This document shows positions 1 to 9,169 of a stretch of 64,000 bases of DNA, piece after piece. Origin of the DNA: Bradyrhizobium tropiciagri. GTDB lineage: Bacteria; Pseudomonadota; Alphaproteobacteria; Rhizobiales; Xanthobacteraceae. Position numbers and translations under genes: made by a program. Below the pieces are notes generated by a model. It did no database searches, was not told the origin of the DNA, and saw only the letters and a list, made by a program, of their open reading frames with translations. Within the stretch, counting starts at the first letter, position 1, and the number at the start of each line of letters is the position of its first letter. The DNA lies in the NCBI RefSeq assembly GCF_018130505.1, contig NZ_JAFCKH010000003.1, positions 1-64,000 of the forward strand, in the 5' to 3' direction.

Positions 1-168
1 CGGCTAACCTGCAAATCACAAACGAAGGCGACAGATCACGAGCTACAAAAACACGACATCTTCACCCGCTACGGACAGCCGCGTCGGATCGCCGGCAGCC
101 GGCGGCTACTTTGCATGGGGTTGTTTTCGGCATTTTGGTCATGGGGCCCCTGCTATCGCCCCGCGTGG

Positions 169-708
169 TCATGACTCGGGACCATGGACCGGCTTCCACA
201 GCCGCACCAGCGGTCCATCCTTGCCCATTACCGGATCGGTCGCCGGGATCGCGACCAGCGGGATCGTCGTCAGCGCCTTCGCATGGTTCTCCGGCGTCGG
301 CCGCTGCAGATCCATCGGCGGGCCCGGCGGGTAGGCGCCGACCACGGAAAAATCATCGCTGGCCGACAGGCACTGGTGCCCGGTGCCTGCGGGCAGGATC
401 GCGACATCGCCGGCCGCGATCTGAAGCGCACGCCCATGCTCGCCGCCGAACTGCACGCGGGCGCTGCCGCGGGCGACGCCGAGCACCTCATGCACGGTGG
501 CGTGATAGTGCGCAAAGTCGTAGACGCCGTTGCGCCACATCGCGCCCCAGCCATTGCCGCCGAACAGCTGCTCGATGGTGGCTTCAGGGTTTTTGCAGAC
601 CGTGATCGCGCCCTTGTAGACCAGGAACGGCATCGGATTGTTCGGGATCAGGCCGTCGTCCTTGAAGACGATGGCCAGCGGCTCGGCTCCGGCCTTGACT
701 GCGGACAT
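169..708 (-). CDS. Cupin-domain protein, YjlB-like
   Basis: A 179-aa single-domain cupin. The segment around residues 64-75 (DFAHYHATVHEV) supplies H67/H69/H73/E74 and the second cupin motif supplies H111 in LPAGTGH, so the metal site looks intact. The pattern HYHxTxHEVLGV followed by GGxxG resembles the uncharacterised YjlB group. No signal peptide, so cytosolic. The ATG at 708 is chosen over an upstream in-frame codon because GGGAGGAT lies just before it. Substrate cannot be told; it is separated from the next gene by a palindromic repeat. Confidence 0.8.
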   Translation of the reverse strand: MSAVKAGAEPLAIVFKDDGLIPNNPMPFLVYKGAITVCKNPEATIEQLFGGNGWGAMWRNGVYDFAHYHATVHEVLGVARGSARVQFGGEHGRALQIAAGDVAILPAGTGHQCLSASDDFSVVGAYPPGPPMDLQRPTPENHAKALTTIPLVAIPATDPVMGKDGPLVRLWKPVHGPES

Positions 709-724
709 CGTGATCCTCCCGCTG

Positions 725-813
725 CGTAGGGTGGGCAAAGCGCAGCGTGCCCACTATCACGAGCACGTCGAGAATGGTGGGCACGTCGCTCGCGCTCCTT
801 TGCCCACCCTACG
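725..813. repeat. Palindromic intergenic element with CGTAGGGTGGGCAAAG arms
   Basis: A 16-nt left arm (725-740) is matched by its exact reverse complement at 798-813, enclosing about 57 nt. It lies between two minus-strand genes. It looks like a dispersed palindromic repeat rather than a terminator, as no T-tract follows. Confidence 0.8.
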
Positions 814-852
814 ATCTTCACAAAAACAACCCGGCTCTCCGAAGCCCGGTTC

Positions 853-1956
853 CTACCCGATCCTGAACTTCAGCACCTCGTCCTTGAATCTGAGCCCGTG
901 ACCCGGCCGCTCCGGCGCCGTGATCATGCCGCCCTTGATCGCGGGTGGATCGACCCAGATGTCGTCGAGCAGCGCCATGTTCTCGCACCAGCTGCCGTTC
1001 GGGATCGAGGCCAGCAGATGCACGTTCAGCTCGGGAAACAGATGCGGCGCGATCGTGACGCCCCAGGTGTCGGCAAGCGTTGCGATCTTGCGCAAGTCCG
1101 TCATGCCGCCGCGCATCGGGTCGGGCTGCAGGATCGGCAGGCAGGGATTGAGGAAGAACGGCCGCAGATCGTAGCGCGTGAAATGGGTCTCGCCGCCGAC
1201 GACGCGCATGTCGAGCGCATTGGCGATGCGCTGGTAGCCGGCGAAATCGTCGGCCGGTACCGGCTCCTCGAGCCAGTAGATGTCGTACTTCTCGAACTTG
1301 CGCCCCATCTCGATCGCGAGATCGGCGCTCCATCCCATGTTGACGTCGATCATGATGTCGATGTCGGGGCCGAGCGCCTCGCGCATACGGCGCACATTGT
1401 CGAGGTCTTGCGCCGGCGTGTGGACATGCGCGACCTGCATCTTGATCGCCTTGTAGCCCTGTTTGACGAAATGCAGCGCCTTCTCGATCATGCCGTCGCC
1501 GCCGGCGCCGCGGAAGCAGCCGGAGCCGTAGATCGGGATTTCCGAGCGGTAGTGCCCCCACAGCCGGTGCAGCGGCAGGCCGGCGCGTTTTCCCACCGCG
1601 TCCCACAGCGCGATGTCGAGCGCCGACATCGCCATCGCGGCGATGCCGCCGCGGCCATAGGTCATCGTCGCTGTCCACAGGTCGCGCCAGATCGCCTCGA
1701 TCGCGGTGGCGTCCTTGCCCTTGACGCGCGGGATGATGCATTCCTCGAGGCAGGCGGCGATCGACTTCATGCCCGGGCGGAACAGGAACAGGTAGCCCAT
1801 GCCGGTGACGCCGCCGGCGGTCTCGACATCGCAGATCAGGATGTCGCGGGTATCGCCAAGTTGCGCACCCTTCAGCCAGGGATCGTCGGCCCAGGGCAGG
1901 CGCAGCATCGTCACGCGGATGTCGCGGATGGTCATGTCCGGATTTGCTGAAGTCAT
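853..1956 (-). CDS. Mandelate racemase/muconate lactonizing enzyme family protein (enolase superfamily)
   Basis: A 367-aa acid-sugar dehydratase/racemase-type enzyme. Visible catalytic elements: K172 in YKAIKMQ, metal ligands D204 (IDVN), E230 (LEEP) and E256 (GGE), and H305 in PHLF as the C-terminal base. Only one lysine occupies the usual K-x-K position, which leaves the substrate open. The ATG at 1956 has AAGGAAG seven nt upstream; a longer reading frame upstream lacks such a site. Cytosolic, probably carbohydrate-acid or aromatic-acid catabolism by family. Confidence 0.85.
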   Translation of the reverse strand: MTSANPDMTIRDIRVTMLRLPWADDPWLKGAQLGDTRDILICDVETAGGVTGMGYLFLFRPGMKSIAACLEECIIPRVKGKDATAIEAIWRDLWTATMTYGRGGIAAMAMSALDIALWDAVGKRAGLPLHRLWGHYRSEIPIYGSGCFRGAGGDGMIEKALHFVKQGYKAIKMQVAHVHTPAQDLDNVRRMREALGPDIDIMIDVNMGWSADLAIEMGRKFEKYDIYWLEEPVPADDFAGYQRIANALDMRVVGGETHFTRYDLRPFFLNPCLPILQPDPMRGGMTDLRKIATLADTWGVTIAPHLFPELNVHLLASIPNGSWCENMALLDDIWVDPPAIKGGMITAPERPGHGLRFKDEVLKFRIG

Positions 1957-2081
1957 CGGGCGCTTCCTTGTCACTGCCGGATCATGTTGGCCTGATCTCG
2001 GACAGCGAAAGTCAATCACACAACGCCCGCGCTGATCCAGCGCGTGCCGTCATGCCTCCAATGCGCAGGGGCGCGATTGCT

Positions 2082-2576
2082 TCAGGTTTTCGGCAGCTCG
2101 AACACCAGGCAGGTCGTGGTCGCATGCGCGATCAGCTTGCCCTTGTCGTCGGTGATGCGCGCCTCGGCGGTTGCGACGCGGCGGCCGGCGTTCAACACCT
2201 TGCCTTCGGTACGGATCGTGCCGGTGTCCTTGCTCATGCCGCGGACGAAGGAGATCTTGAACTCCAGCGTGGTGTAGCCAAAACCCTGCGGCAGCGTGGT
2301 CTGCACCGCGAGCCCCATCGCGGAGTCCAGCAGGATCGCAGCGTAGCCGCCATGCACCGAGCCGATCGGGTTGTAGTGGCGCAGGCCGGGCACGCTGTGG
2401 ATCACGACATGGCCGGTTTCGGCCGTGCAGTCGAACGGCGCGACATTCTCCATGATCGGCGGCTCCGGCAGCGTGCGGGCGAAGATGCCGCGCACGAAGT
2501 CGAGCCCCGGCATCGAGGCCATCACCTGCATCGAGGCGACGCCGTATTCGACCTTCGGGGCGGGGCTGTCAGTCAT
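2082..2576 (-). CDS. PaaI-family (hotdog-fold) thioesterase
   Basis: A 164-aa single hotdog domain. HGGYAAILLDSAMG at residues 75-88 is the family signature, with D84 in the position of the usual acidic catalytic residue. Members hydrolyse acyl- or aryl-CoA thioesters. It sits 12 nt downstream of carA on the same strand, so may be co-transcribed with it, although no functional tie to pyrimidine or arginine synthesis is apparent. The acyl group cannot be told from sequence. Confidence 0.85.
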   Translation of the reverse strand: MTDSPAPKVEYGVASMQVMASMPGLDFVRGIFARTLPEPPIMENVAPFDCTAETGHVVIHSVPGLRHYNPIGSVHGGYAAILLDSAMGLAVQTTLPQGFGYTTLEFKISFVRGMSKDTGTIRTEGKVLNAGRRVATAEARITDDKGKLIAHATTTCLVFELPKT

Positions 2577-2588
2577 CGGACGAGGGGG

Positions 2589-3782
2589 CTACGCCGCGCT
2601 CTTCTTCCGCCGCATCAGGTCGGCGAAGCGCTGAAACAGATAATGCGAGTCGCGCGGGCCGGGCGAGGCCTCGGGGTGGTACTGCACCGAGAACACCGGC
2701 CTGCCGTCGAGGGCGATGCCGCAATTGGAGCCGTCGAACAGCGAGATATGGGTCTGCGTCGCGCCCTTCGGCAGCGTCGCCTGGTCGACCGCGAAACCGT
2801 GGTTCATCGAGGTTATCTCGACCTTGCCGGTGGTCTCGTCCTTGACCGGATGATTGGCGCCGTGATGGCCCTGATGCATCTTCATGGTCCTGGCGCCGAC
2901 GGCGAGGCCCAGCATCTGGTGGCCGAGGCAGATGCCGAAGGTCGGCGTGCCCGAATCGATCACCTTCTGGATCACCGGCACCGCATACTTGCCGGTCGCG
3001 GCCGGGTCGCCCGGGCCGTTCGACAGGAATACGCCGTCCGGCTTCATCGCCAGGATGTCCTCGGCCGCCGTCGTCGCCGGCACCACGGTGACCTTGGCGC
3101 CGACGCCGGCGAGCAGGCGCAGGATGTTGCGCTTGATGCCGTAGTCGATCGCGACCACGTTGAATTCGGGCGCGGTCTGCTGGCCAAATCCCTTGCCCCA
3201 GACCCACGGCGCTTCGTCCCAGGTGAAGCGCTGGCCGGAGGTGACCATCGGCACCAGGTCCATGCCCTCGAGGCCGGGCCATTCGCGCGCCTCTTCCTTC
3301 AGCCCGTGCAGGTCGAACTCGCCGTTCCTGGCATGGGCGATCACCGCGTTCGGCATGCCCTTGGAGCGGATCAGTGCGGTCAGCGCGCGGGTGTCGATGC
3401 CGGACAGGCCGATGATGCCACGCGCCTTCAGCCACTGGTCGAGATGGCGGGTGGCGCGGTAGTTCGATGGATCCGTGATCGCCGAGCGCAGGATCACGCC
3501 GCGCGCCCCGGGCGTCGCCGCCATGTTCACCGTCTCGATGTCTTCCTCGTTGGTACCGACATTGCCGATATGCGGGAAGGTGAAGGTGATCAGCTGGCCG
3601 GCATAGGACGGATCGGTGAGGATCTCCTCATAGCCGGTCATCGCAGTGTTGAAGCAGACCTCGCCCACGGCATGGCCCTCCGCGCCGAGGCCGAAGCCTT
3701 CCAGCACGGTGCCATCGGCGAGCACAAGAAGCGCGGTCGGTTTGTGGTCCGGCCAGGCGGGAGCGTTTTCGGATGTTGTCAT
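2589..3782 (-). CDS. carA: Carbamoyl-phosphate synthase small (glutamine amidotransferase) subunit
   Basis: A 397-aa CarA. It hydrolyses glutamine and passes ammonia to CarB for carbamoyl phosphate used in arginine and pyrimidine synthesis. The N-terminal half carries the CPSase small-chain domain ([11 protein letters not shown]), and the C-terminal class I amidotransferase domain has C285 in GICLGHQ with H369 and E371 in YHPE, so the triad is complete. The ATG at 3782 is preferred to an upstream codon because AAAGGGCTC precedes it. carB is not in this window. The gene is divergent from the hydrolase gene at 3943 across about 160 nt. Confidence 0.98.
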   Translation of the reverse strand: MTTSENAPAWPDHKPTALLVLADGTVLEGFGLGAEGHAVGEVCFNTAMTGYEEILTDPSYAGQLITFTFPHIGNVGTNEEDIETVNMAATPGARGVILRSAITDPSNYRATRHLDQWLKARGIIGLSGIDTRALTALIRSKGMPNAVIAHARNGEFDLHGLKEEAREWPGLEGMDLVPMVTSGQRFTWDEAPWVWGKGFGQQTAPEFNVVAIDYGIKRNILRLLAGVGAKVTVVPATTAAEDILAMKPDGVFLSNGPGDPAATGKYAVPVIQKVIDSGTPTFGICLGHQMLGLAVGARTMKMHQGHHGANHPVKDETTGKVEITSMNHGFAVDQATLPKGATQTHISLFDGSNCGIALDGRPVFSVQYHPEASPGPRDSHYLFQRFADLMRRKKSAA

Positions 3783-3942
3783 GAGCCCTTTAAATAGACG
3801 CCGCACCTTACGGCGTCAAAGCGAAAGGGCACGGATTCACACCGCAGGGCCGTCCGAATTGACAGGCCCAAACGGCCTTTTAATCTAAAGTTCCCTGAAG
3901 CGGCCGTTTGCTTGCCGAAAATGACCCGGTCCGGAGCCCCGC

Positions 3943-4644
3943 ATGGACAACTCGATGCCGATCCTGCTCGTCCCGGGCCTCATCTGCTCGCCGCGGATTT
4001 TCGCCCCGGTGATCCCGGCGCTGTGGCGGTTCGGGCCGGTGACGGTCGCCAACCATGTCAGGGATGACAATATGGGCGCGATCGCCCGGCGGATCCTGGC
4101 CGAGGCGCCGCCGCGCTTTGCGCTCGCCGGTCATTCGATGGGCGGCTACATCGCCTTCGAGATCATGCGGCAGGCGCCCGAGCGGGTGGCCAAGCTGGCG
4201 CTGATGAGCACCCAGGCGCGACCCGATACGCCGGAAGCGACCGCACGCCGCCGCGGCATGATCGAGCGCGCCAAAAGCGGCCAGTATCGCGGCGTGGTCG
4301 ACGAGCTGTTTCCAGGCTTCGTGCATCCGTCGCGGCAGGGTGATGCCAGCCTGCGCCGGATCGTCGACGAGATGAGCGAGGATGTCGGCGCCGAGGCCTT
4401 CATCCGGCAGCAGACCGCGGTGATGAGCCGGCCCGATTCGCGGCCAACCATGGCCTGGATCAAATGCCCGACGCTGGTGCTGACATCGGACACCGACAAC
4501 ACCGTGCCGAACGCGCTGTCGGACGAGATGGCCAACGGCATTCCGGGCGCGAAGCTTGTCGTGCTGCCTGATTGCGGTCACTTGCCCCAGCTCGAACTGC
4601 CGGGACCTTGCGCGGATGCGCTGGTCGAATGGCTGCGGAACTAG
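3943..4644 (+). CDS. Alpha/beta-fold hydrolase
   Basis: A 233-aa compact alpha/beta hydrolase. The oxyanion region (LLVPGL) is near residue 9, the nucleophile elbow is GHSMG at 63-67 with S65, an acid lies in LTSDTDNTVP, and the catalytic histidine in DCGHLPQLE near residue 212. No signal peptide. It is divergent from carA and 58 nt upstream of the yqeY-type gene. Substrate not recognisable. Confidence 0.85.
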   Translation: MDNSMPILLVPGLICSPRIFAPVIPALWRFGPVTVANHVRDDNMGAIARRILAEAPPRFALAGHSMGGYIAFEIMRQAPERVAKLALMSTQARPDTPEATARRRGMIERAKSGQYRGVVDELFPGFVHPSRQGDASLRRIVDEMSEDVGAEAFIRQQTAVMSRPDSRPTMAWIKCPTLVLTSDTDNTVPNALSDEMANGIPGAKLVVLPDCGHLPQLELPGPCADALVEWLRN

Positions 4645-4702
4645 GTTGTTCTGTGCCGGCGAACTGCCTAGATGAAGGGTTTGGTAGCTTTAAGGACATC
4701 AA

Positions 4703-5158
4703 ATGCTGCGTGACGACATCAACAATGCGGTCAAGGAGGCGATGAAGGCGAAGGACGAGCGCAAGCTCTCTACGCTGCGGATGGTCAATTCGACCATCAA
4801 GAACGCCGACATCGACGCGCGCGGGCAGGGCAAGCCGCCGCTGTCGGATGCCGACCTGCTCGGCTTGTTGCAGAAGATGATCAAGCAGCGCCAGGAATCC
4901 GTCGAGCTCTACGACAAGGGCGGCCGCGCCGAGCTCGCCGCCCAGGAGCGCGAGGAGATCGCGGTGATCACGGCCTATCTGCCCAAGCAGATGTCCGACG
5001 ACGAGGTGAAGGCCGCGATCTCGGCCATCGTCACTGAGACCGGCGCCGCCGGCATCAAGGACATGGGCAAGGTGATCGGCGCGCTGAAGGCGAAATACGC
5101 CGGCCAGATGGATTTCGCCAAGGCCAGCGGCCTGGTGAAAGCGGCGCTGTCGGCGTGA
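4703..5158 (+). CDS. yqeY: GatB/YqeY domain protein
   Basis: A 151-aa YqeY protein: an all-helical domain homologous to the tail of GatB, thought to bind tRNA. The run LRDDINNAVKEAMKAK at the N-terminus and the KDMGKVIGALKAKYAG segment near the C-terminus are typical. AAGGACAT precedes the ATG. In many alphaproteobacteria this gene lies directly before dnaG and rpoD; here those two genes begin 38.8 kb further on (see findings). Confidence 0.93.
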   Translation: MLRDDINNAVKEAMKAKDERKLSTLRMVNSTIKNADIDARGQGKPPLSDADLLGLLQKMIKQRQESVELYDKGGRAELAAQEREEIAVITAYLPKQMSDDEVKAAISAIVTETGAAGIKDMGKVIGALKAKYAGQMDFAKASGLVKAALSA

Positions 5159-5165
5159 TGCCTTC

Positions 5166-5251
5166 GTAGCCCGGATGCAGCGAAGCGAAATCCGGGTAAG
5201 TGCGTCCGTCCGGCAAGGTCCCCGGATTACGCTTCGCTGCATCCGGGCTAC
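5166..5251. repeat. Palindromic repeat, GTAGCCCGGATG family, copy 1
   Basis: Left arm 5166-5196 (starting gtagcccggatgcagcgaag) pairs with right arm 5221-5251 with about one mismatch, giving a roughly 30-bp stem. Further copies lie at 5731-5812 and 63148-63272. Confidence 0.9.
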
Positions 5252-5266
5252 CTAGGAGGCTTCGCG

Positions 5267-5734
5267 ATGTTTCGCGTCACGGCGGACAGCCTGGAAGCCT
5301 ACCTCGCCTTCGATCCGGACCGGACCGCGGATCTCGAACAGCTGCACGCGGTGATGCGCAAGGCCGCGCCTTCGTTGAATCGGCACTTTCACGCGGGAAC
5401 GCCGGCCGGCGAGGCAGGCATGCGCATGAGCATGATCGGCTACGGTCAGTTTCGCTATGCGATCAAGTCCGGCAAGACGGCCGTCTGGCCCGTGATCGGC
5501 GTGGCGCTGCAGAAGAATTACATCAGTGTCTATGTCGCGGTGACGCGTGGCGGCAAGCCGCTCGCTCCCCACTATGCCGGCAAGCTCGGCGAATTGCGGA
5601 TGGGTGGCAATAATTTCAGTTTCGCGGCGTTCGCCGACCTGAATGCGCCGGCCGTCGCAGCGCTGTTTGCCGAGGCCGCCGACATCTTCAAGGCGGACAA
5701 GGAAAACCCGGTCCGCTACATGCAATCTTCGTAG
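5267..5734 (+). CDS. DUF1801 (YdhG-like) domain protein
   Basis: A 155-aa protein whose core (LEQLHAVMRKAAPSLN near residue 25, GYGQFRYAIKSGK near 58, and WPVIGVALQKNYISVY) fits the DUF1801/YdhG family, small iron-chaperone-like fold proteins of unclear role. AGGAGG lies just before the ATG, between copy 1 of the palindromic repeat and the start. The stop codon TAG is provided by the first bases of repeat copy 2. Function unknown. Confidence 0.75.
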   Translation: MFRVTADSLEAYLAFDPDRTADLEQLHAVMRKAAPSLNRHFHAGTPAGEAGMRMSMIGYGQFRYAIKSGKTAVWPVIGVALQKNYISVYVAVTRGGKPLAPHYAGKLGELRMGGNNFSFAAFADLNAPAVAALFAEAADIFKADKENPVRYMQSS

Positions 5735-5812
5735 CCCGGATGCAGCGAAGCGAAATCCGGGTCTGTCCAGTCGCTCGACGCCCCGGATTTCGCTTCGCCC
5801 CATCCGGGCCAC
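5731..5812. repeat. Palindromic repeat, GTAGCCCGGATG family, copy 2
   Basis: Arms at 5731-5761 and 5781-5812 are inverted copies of the same sequence as copy 1, with a few mismatches (catccgggccac replaces catccgggctac). The element overlaps the last codon of the DUF1801 gene, so it has been fixed at a gene's very end. Confidence 0.9.
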
Positions 5813-5912
5813 GGATTCCGAGCTTGTGCCGGGCATCAACCTCCTTAAAACTGGCGCCAAACCGAAAACGTCATGGCCGGGCGCCGTGACAACGCCAGGG
5901 ACGATCCGCCGA

Positions 5913-7523
5913 ATGCTCAAGGAAGCCGCCACCTACGACGAGCTGTATCGCAATTTCCGCTGGGACGTGCCGGCGCGATTCAACATGGCGACCGCCTGCT
6001 GCGATCGCTACGCCGACGGCGGCCGGCGGCTCGCGCTGGTCTATCTCGACGAGGACGGCCGCAAGTCGCACACATCGTTCGATGAGGTCGCGGACGCCTC
6101 GCGCCGCTTCGCCAATGTGCTTGCGGCCGGTGGGCTCGTCCGCGGCGATCGCGTCGCGGTGTTCCTGTCGCAATCGCTCGAACTGCCGGTCGCGCATCTC
6201 GCCGCGTTCCGCGCTGGCTTCATCTCGATCCCGCTGTTCGCGCTGTTCGGCGAGGACGCGCTCGAATTCCGCCTGTCGAACTCCGCCGCCAAGGCCATCG
6301 TCACCGACGAGGCCGGCTGGGAGAAGCTCGCGAAGATCCGCGATCGCCTTCCCGAGCTGAAGCGTGTCTACATCGTCGGCGCGCGCACGCCGCCGGGCAC
6401 GGCATCGTTCTGGGGCGCGATCAAGTCGGCCTCGCCGGAATTCGCAACCGTCGACACTTCGGCGGACGATCCCGCGCTGATCATCTACACCTCCGGCACG
6501 ACGGGAAATCCAAAGGGCGCGCTGCACGCGCATCGCGTCGTGCTCGGCCATCTGCCCAATGTCGAGATGTGCCACAACTTCCTCCCCAGGCCGGGCGATC
6601 TGATGTGGACGCCGGCCGACTGGGCCTGGATCGGCGGCCTGATCAACGGCCTGTTCGCGTTCTGGTATCACGGCATTCCGATGGTCGGTCACCGCGCGCG
6701 CAAGTTCGAGCCGCAGGCGGCGATGCAGATGATGGCCGAACTCGGCATCCGCAATGTATTCCTGCCGCCGACCGCGCTGAAGCTGATGCGGCAGGCCAAT
6801 GTGAAGAATCCCGGCGTGCAGCTGCGCAGCATCTTCACCGGCGGCGAGTCGCTCGGCGGCGAATTGCTCGGCTGGGTGCGCAGCACCTTCGGCATCGATG
6901 CCCATGAGGTGTTCGGCCAGACCGAATGCAATCTCGTGATCGGCAGCAACTCCAACCTGTTTCCGATCCGCCCCGGCGCGATGGGCCGCGCCACGCCCGG
7001 CTTCGACGTCCGCATCGTCAACGACCAGGGCGAGGAGTTGCCGCGCGGACAACGCGGCATCATCGGCGTGCGTCAGCCCTGTCCGTGCACCATGATCGAA
7101 TACTGGCGCAACCCGGAGGCGACGGCGAAGAAATATGCCGGCGAATTCCTGCTGACCGGCGATCTCGGCGTGCAGGATGAGGACGGTTACTTCTGGTACG
7201 TCAGCCGCGAGGATGACGTCATCACCACCGCCGGCTATCGCGTCGGCCCGTCCGAGATCGAGCATACGCTGATGAAGCATCCGGCGGTCGCGATGTCGGC
7301 GGTGGTCGGCATTCCCGATCCGATCCGGACGGAATCGATCAAGGCCTGGATCGTGCTGCGACCGGGCCATGCACCGAGCGATGCATTGGCGCGCGAGATC
7401 CAGGAGTTCGTCAAGGTGCAGCTCGCGGCCCACGAATATCCGCGCTTCGTGCAATTTGCGGAGAGCCTCCCGATGACGGCTACGGGAAAGGTGCTGCGGC
7501 GCGAGCTGCGGGCGTTGGGGTAG
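5913..7523 (+). CDS. AMP-dependent acyl-CoA synthetase
   Basis: A 536-aa ANL-superfamily ligase that activates a carboxylic acid to acyl-AMP and then acyl-CoA. The phosphate-binding loop YTSGTTGNPKG is near residue 191, the hinge motif GDLGVQDEDGYFWYVSREDD is followed by the ITTAGYRVGPSEIE region, and ATGKVLRREL at the end carries the catalytic lysine. The frame stays open upstream into repeat copy 2, but family alignment and AGGGA upstream favour the ATG at 5913; a GTG at 5886 is the alternative. It resembles medium-chain/benzoate-type synthetases; substrate undetermined. Confidence 0.9.
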   Translation: MLKEAATYDELYRNFRWDVPARFNMATACCDRYADGGRRLALVYLDEDGRKSHTSFDEVADASRRFANVLAAGGLVRGDRVAVFLSQSLELPVAHLAAFRAGFISIPLFALFGEDALEFRLSNSAAKAIVTDEAGWEKLAKIRDRLPELKRVYIVGARTPPGTASFWGAIKSASPEFATVDTSADDPALIIYTSGTTGNPKGALHAHRVVLGHLPNVEMCHNFLPRPGDLMWTPADWAWIGGLINGLFAFWYHGIPMVGHRARKFEPQAAMQMMAELGIRNVFLPPTALKLMRQANVKNPGVQLRSIFTGGESLGGELLGWVRSTFGIDAHEVFGQTECNLVIGSNSNLFPIRPGAMGRATPGFDVRIVNDQGEELPRGQRGIIGVRQPCPCTMIEYWRNPEATAKKYAGEFLLTGDLGVQDEDGYFWYVSREDDVITTAGYRVGPSEIEHTLMKHPAVAMSAVVGIPDPIRTESIKAWIVLRPGHAPSDALAREIQEFVKVQLAAHEYPRFVQFAESLPMTATGKVLRRELRALG

Positions 7524-7533
7524 CTCTCTCCGC

Positions 7534-7669
7534 CGTCGTCCCGGGCAAGCGAAGCGCGACCCGGGACCCATAACCACAGGGTGGAGTTTTTTGATGGCTG
7601 GGGCCCCAGCCGAACGCTCCAACTGAAAACGGTGGTTATGGGTCCCTGCTTTCGCAGGGAGGACGGCGG
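7534..7669. repeat. Palindromic intergenic repeat (GTCGTCCCGGGC type)
   Basis: The left arm, from cgtcgtcccgggcaagcgaa through gacccataaccac, is matched in inverted form by gtggttatgggtccctgctt through ggaggacggcg after about 45 nt of unrelated sequence. It fills the gap between convergent genes and may end transcription from both sides. Confidence 0.75.
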
Positions 7670-7696
7670 TTGTATGGGGCGACTGCGCCGCACGCC

Positions 7697-8212
7697 TCAC
7701 GACGGCATCGGGATTCCCAATTCCTTCAGCGCGGCCATCATGCGTGCCGGGGGCTGCATCGGGATCACCATGGCCTTGCCGTTCTCCACAAGGCTCTTCA
7801 GGCTGGACAGGATCGCGGGCCAGCCGGTACGACCGCCGGACAGGATGTCGTCGCTGATCTCCCGGTCATGCGACTGTAGCAGTGTCAGCTTGACGCCGTC
7901 GCCGGCCGGCTCGATCTCGTAGGTCACGAGCGTCGGGCCGAGCTTCTCGACGAGCTGCGGCCAGTTGACGTTGAAGGTGACGGTGAGCCGCTTCAATGGA
8001 TCGCATTCGATCACCTCGCCCGAGATGTGCACCGCGCCATCAGGCGTGCGCATGATGAAGCCGCCGCCGACCTTGAGATCGACCTCGACCGCGTTGCCGG
8101 AGAAATATTGCCGGCTGTGCTCCGCGTCGGTCAGCGCCTGCCAAACCTTTTGCGGCGTGGCGGCGATGTAGATCGTGTAGACGATCGCTGGTTTGAATTT
8201 CTCGATGTTCAT
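7697..8212 (-). CDS. SRPBCC/AHSA1-like protein (third of three tandem copies)
   Basis: A 171-aa START-like domain protein. TIYIAATPQKVWQALTD near the N-terminus and GxGVKLTLLQSHD...GWPAILSSLKSLVENGK near the C-terminus match the AHSA1/START-like fold, which binds hydrophobic ligands. It closes an arsR-srpbcc-srpbcc-srpbcc series. The ATG at 8212 has AAGGA 11 nt upstream; an ATG at 8242, five nt after the preceding stop, would instead couple translation. Ligand unknown. Confidence 0.85.
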   Translation of the reverse strand: MNIEKFKPAIVYTIYIAATPQKVWQALTDAEHSRQYFSGNAVEVDLKVGGGFIMRTPDGAVHISGEVIECDPLKRLTVTFNVNWPQLVEKLGPTLVTYEIEPAGDGVKLTLLQSHDREISDDILSGGRTGWPAILSSLKSLVENGKAMVIPMQPPARMMAALKELGIPMPS

Positions 8213-8247
8213 GTCCGCGCGTGTCCTTCGATAGATCTTCATGGCGT

Positions 8248-8712
8248 TCAGTGGCAGTCGACGCCGAGCGCCTCGACCGGAATCTTGAACACCTTTCCGG
8301 TTTCGAGCAGGCTCTTGAGTCCGGACAGGATTGCCGGCCAGCCTTGGGCGATTCCCTCAAAGAGCTTGCTGCCGACGCCGAAGCCGTCATGCGTGACCGT
8401 CAGCTTGACTACTTTGCCGACCGGCTCGAGTGTAAAGACGACTCTGGTCGGCGGCTCCTTGCCCATCTCGGTATCGAGTTCGTGCTTGAAGCTGTAGGCG
8501 AGGCGGCGCGGCCGGTCGATTTCGAGAATCTTGCCGGTGTCGGTGATCGTTCCGCCCATCACGAGCGCGACGGGTGAACTGACCGTCCAGTCCGACTTGA
8601 GCTCGGTGTCGAACCAGTATTGCCGCGTGAACTCGCTCTTGGTCAGCGCATCCCACAGCCGCTCCGGCGTGGTCTCGATAAAGGTCACGTAGACGAATTC
8701 GGGCTTGGACAT
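8248..8712 (-). CDS. SRPBCC/AHSA1-like protein (second of three tandem copies)
   Basis: A 154-aa START-like protein paralogous to its two neighbours: YVTFIETTPERLWDALTKSEFTRQYW at the start parallels the other copies, as does GWPAILSGLKSLLETGK near the end. GAGGATG eight nt upstream fixes the ATG at 8712 over the in-frame TTG 15 nt earlier. Sixteen nt separate it from the upstream copy, consistent with one transcript. Confidence 0.87.
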   Translation of the reverse strand: MSKPEFVYVTFIETTPERLWDALTKSEFTRQYWFDTELKSDWTVSSPVALVMGGTITDTGKILEIDRPRRLAYSFKHELDTEMGKEPPTRVVFTLEPVGKVVKLTVTHDGFGVGSKLFEGIAQGWPAILSGLKSLLETGKVFKIPVEALGVDCH

Positions 8713-8728
8713 TGCTGGCATCCTCAAT

Positions 8729-9169
8729 TCAGCACGTGGGCAGGTCGGCCGGCATCGCGCGACCGGTTTCCAAAAAGCTCTTCAGGCTGGCGATCACCAT
8801 CGGCCAGCCGCCGGAGACGTTGCGCAGCGTCCTGGGGCCGAGATTGTCGTGCGTCACGGTCAGCTTGACGACACGGCCGCGCGGTTCGATGTCGAAGGTC
8901 ACGCGCGAGGTGTGTTCGCGCTCGGCGCCGTCCTTCACCACGTCCCAGCTGTAGGCAAGCTGTTTCGGGGGATCCACCGCCAGCACCTCGCCCTCGACGG
9001 CGTTGCTGCCGTCTCTGACGAGGCAAAACGCCGAGCCGACGGTCCAGTCGGAGGCGCAGCGATAGCCGAACCAGTAACGTTCGCTGAAGTCGCCTGAGGT
9101 CAGCACATCCCAGAGCTTTTCGGGCGTGGTCTCGATGTAGGTGACGTAGACGTAGTCCGGCTTACTCAT
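8729..9169 (-). CDS. SRPBCC/AHSA1-like protein (first of three tandem copies)
   Basis: A 146-aa START-like protein, the one translationally coupled to the ArsR gene: its ATG lies eight nt inside the end of the ArsR frame with GGAGAAGC upstream. YVTYIETTPEKLWDVLTSGDFSERYWFG and GWPMVIASLKSFLETGR are the parts shared with the two downstream copies. ArsR plus SRPBCC pairs are common; by family the SRPBCC protein probably binds the compound sensed or a related lipid-like ligand. Confidence 0.88.
   Translation of the reverse strand: MSKPDYVYVTYIETTPEKLWDVLTSGDFSERYWFGYRCASDWTVGSAFCLVRDGSNAVEGEVLAVDPPKQLAYSWDVVKDGAEREHTSRVTFDIEPRGRVVKLTVTHDNLGPRTLRNVSGGWPMVIASLKSFLETGRAMPADLPTC

Noticed and set aside
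1-168. Coding sequence at the left edge
   Set aside because: Short frames here have no domain, start signal or neighbour support; nothing is claimed for 1-168.
169-738. Upstream extension of the cupin gene to 738
   Set aside because: The extra ten codons run into the palindromic repeat, while the ATG at 708 has a good ribosome-binding site.
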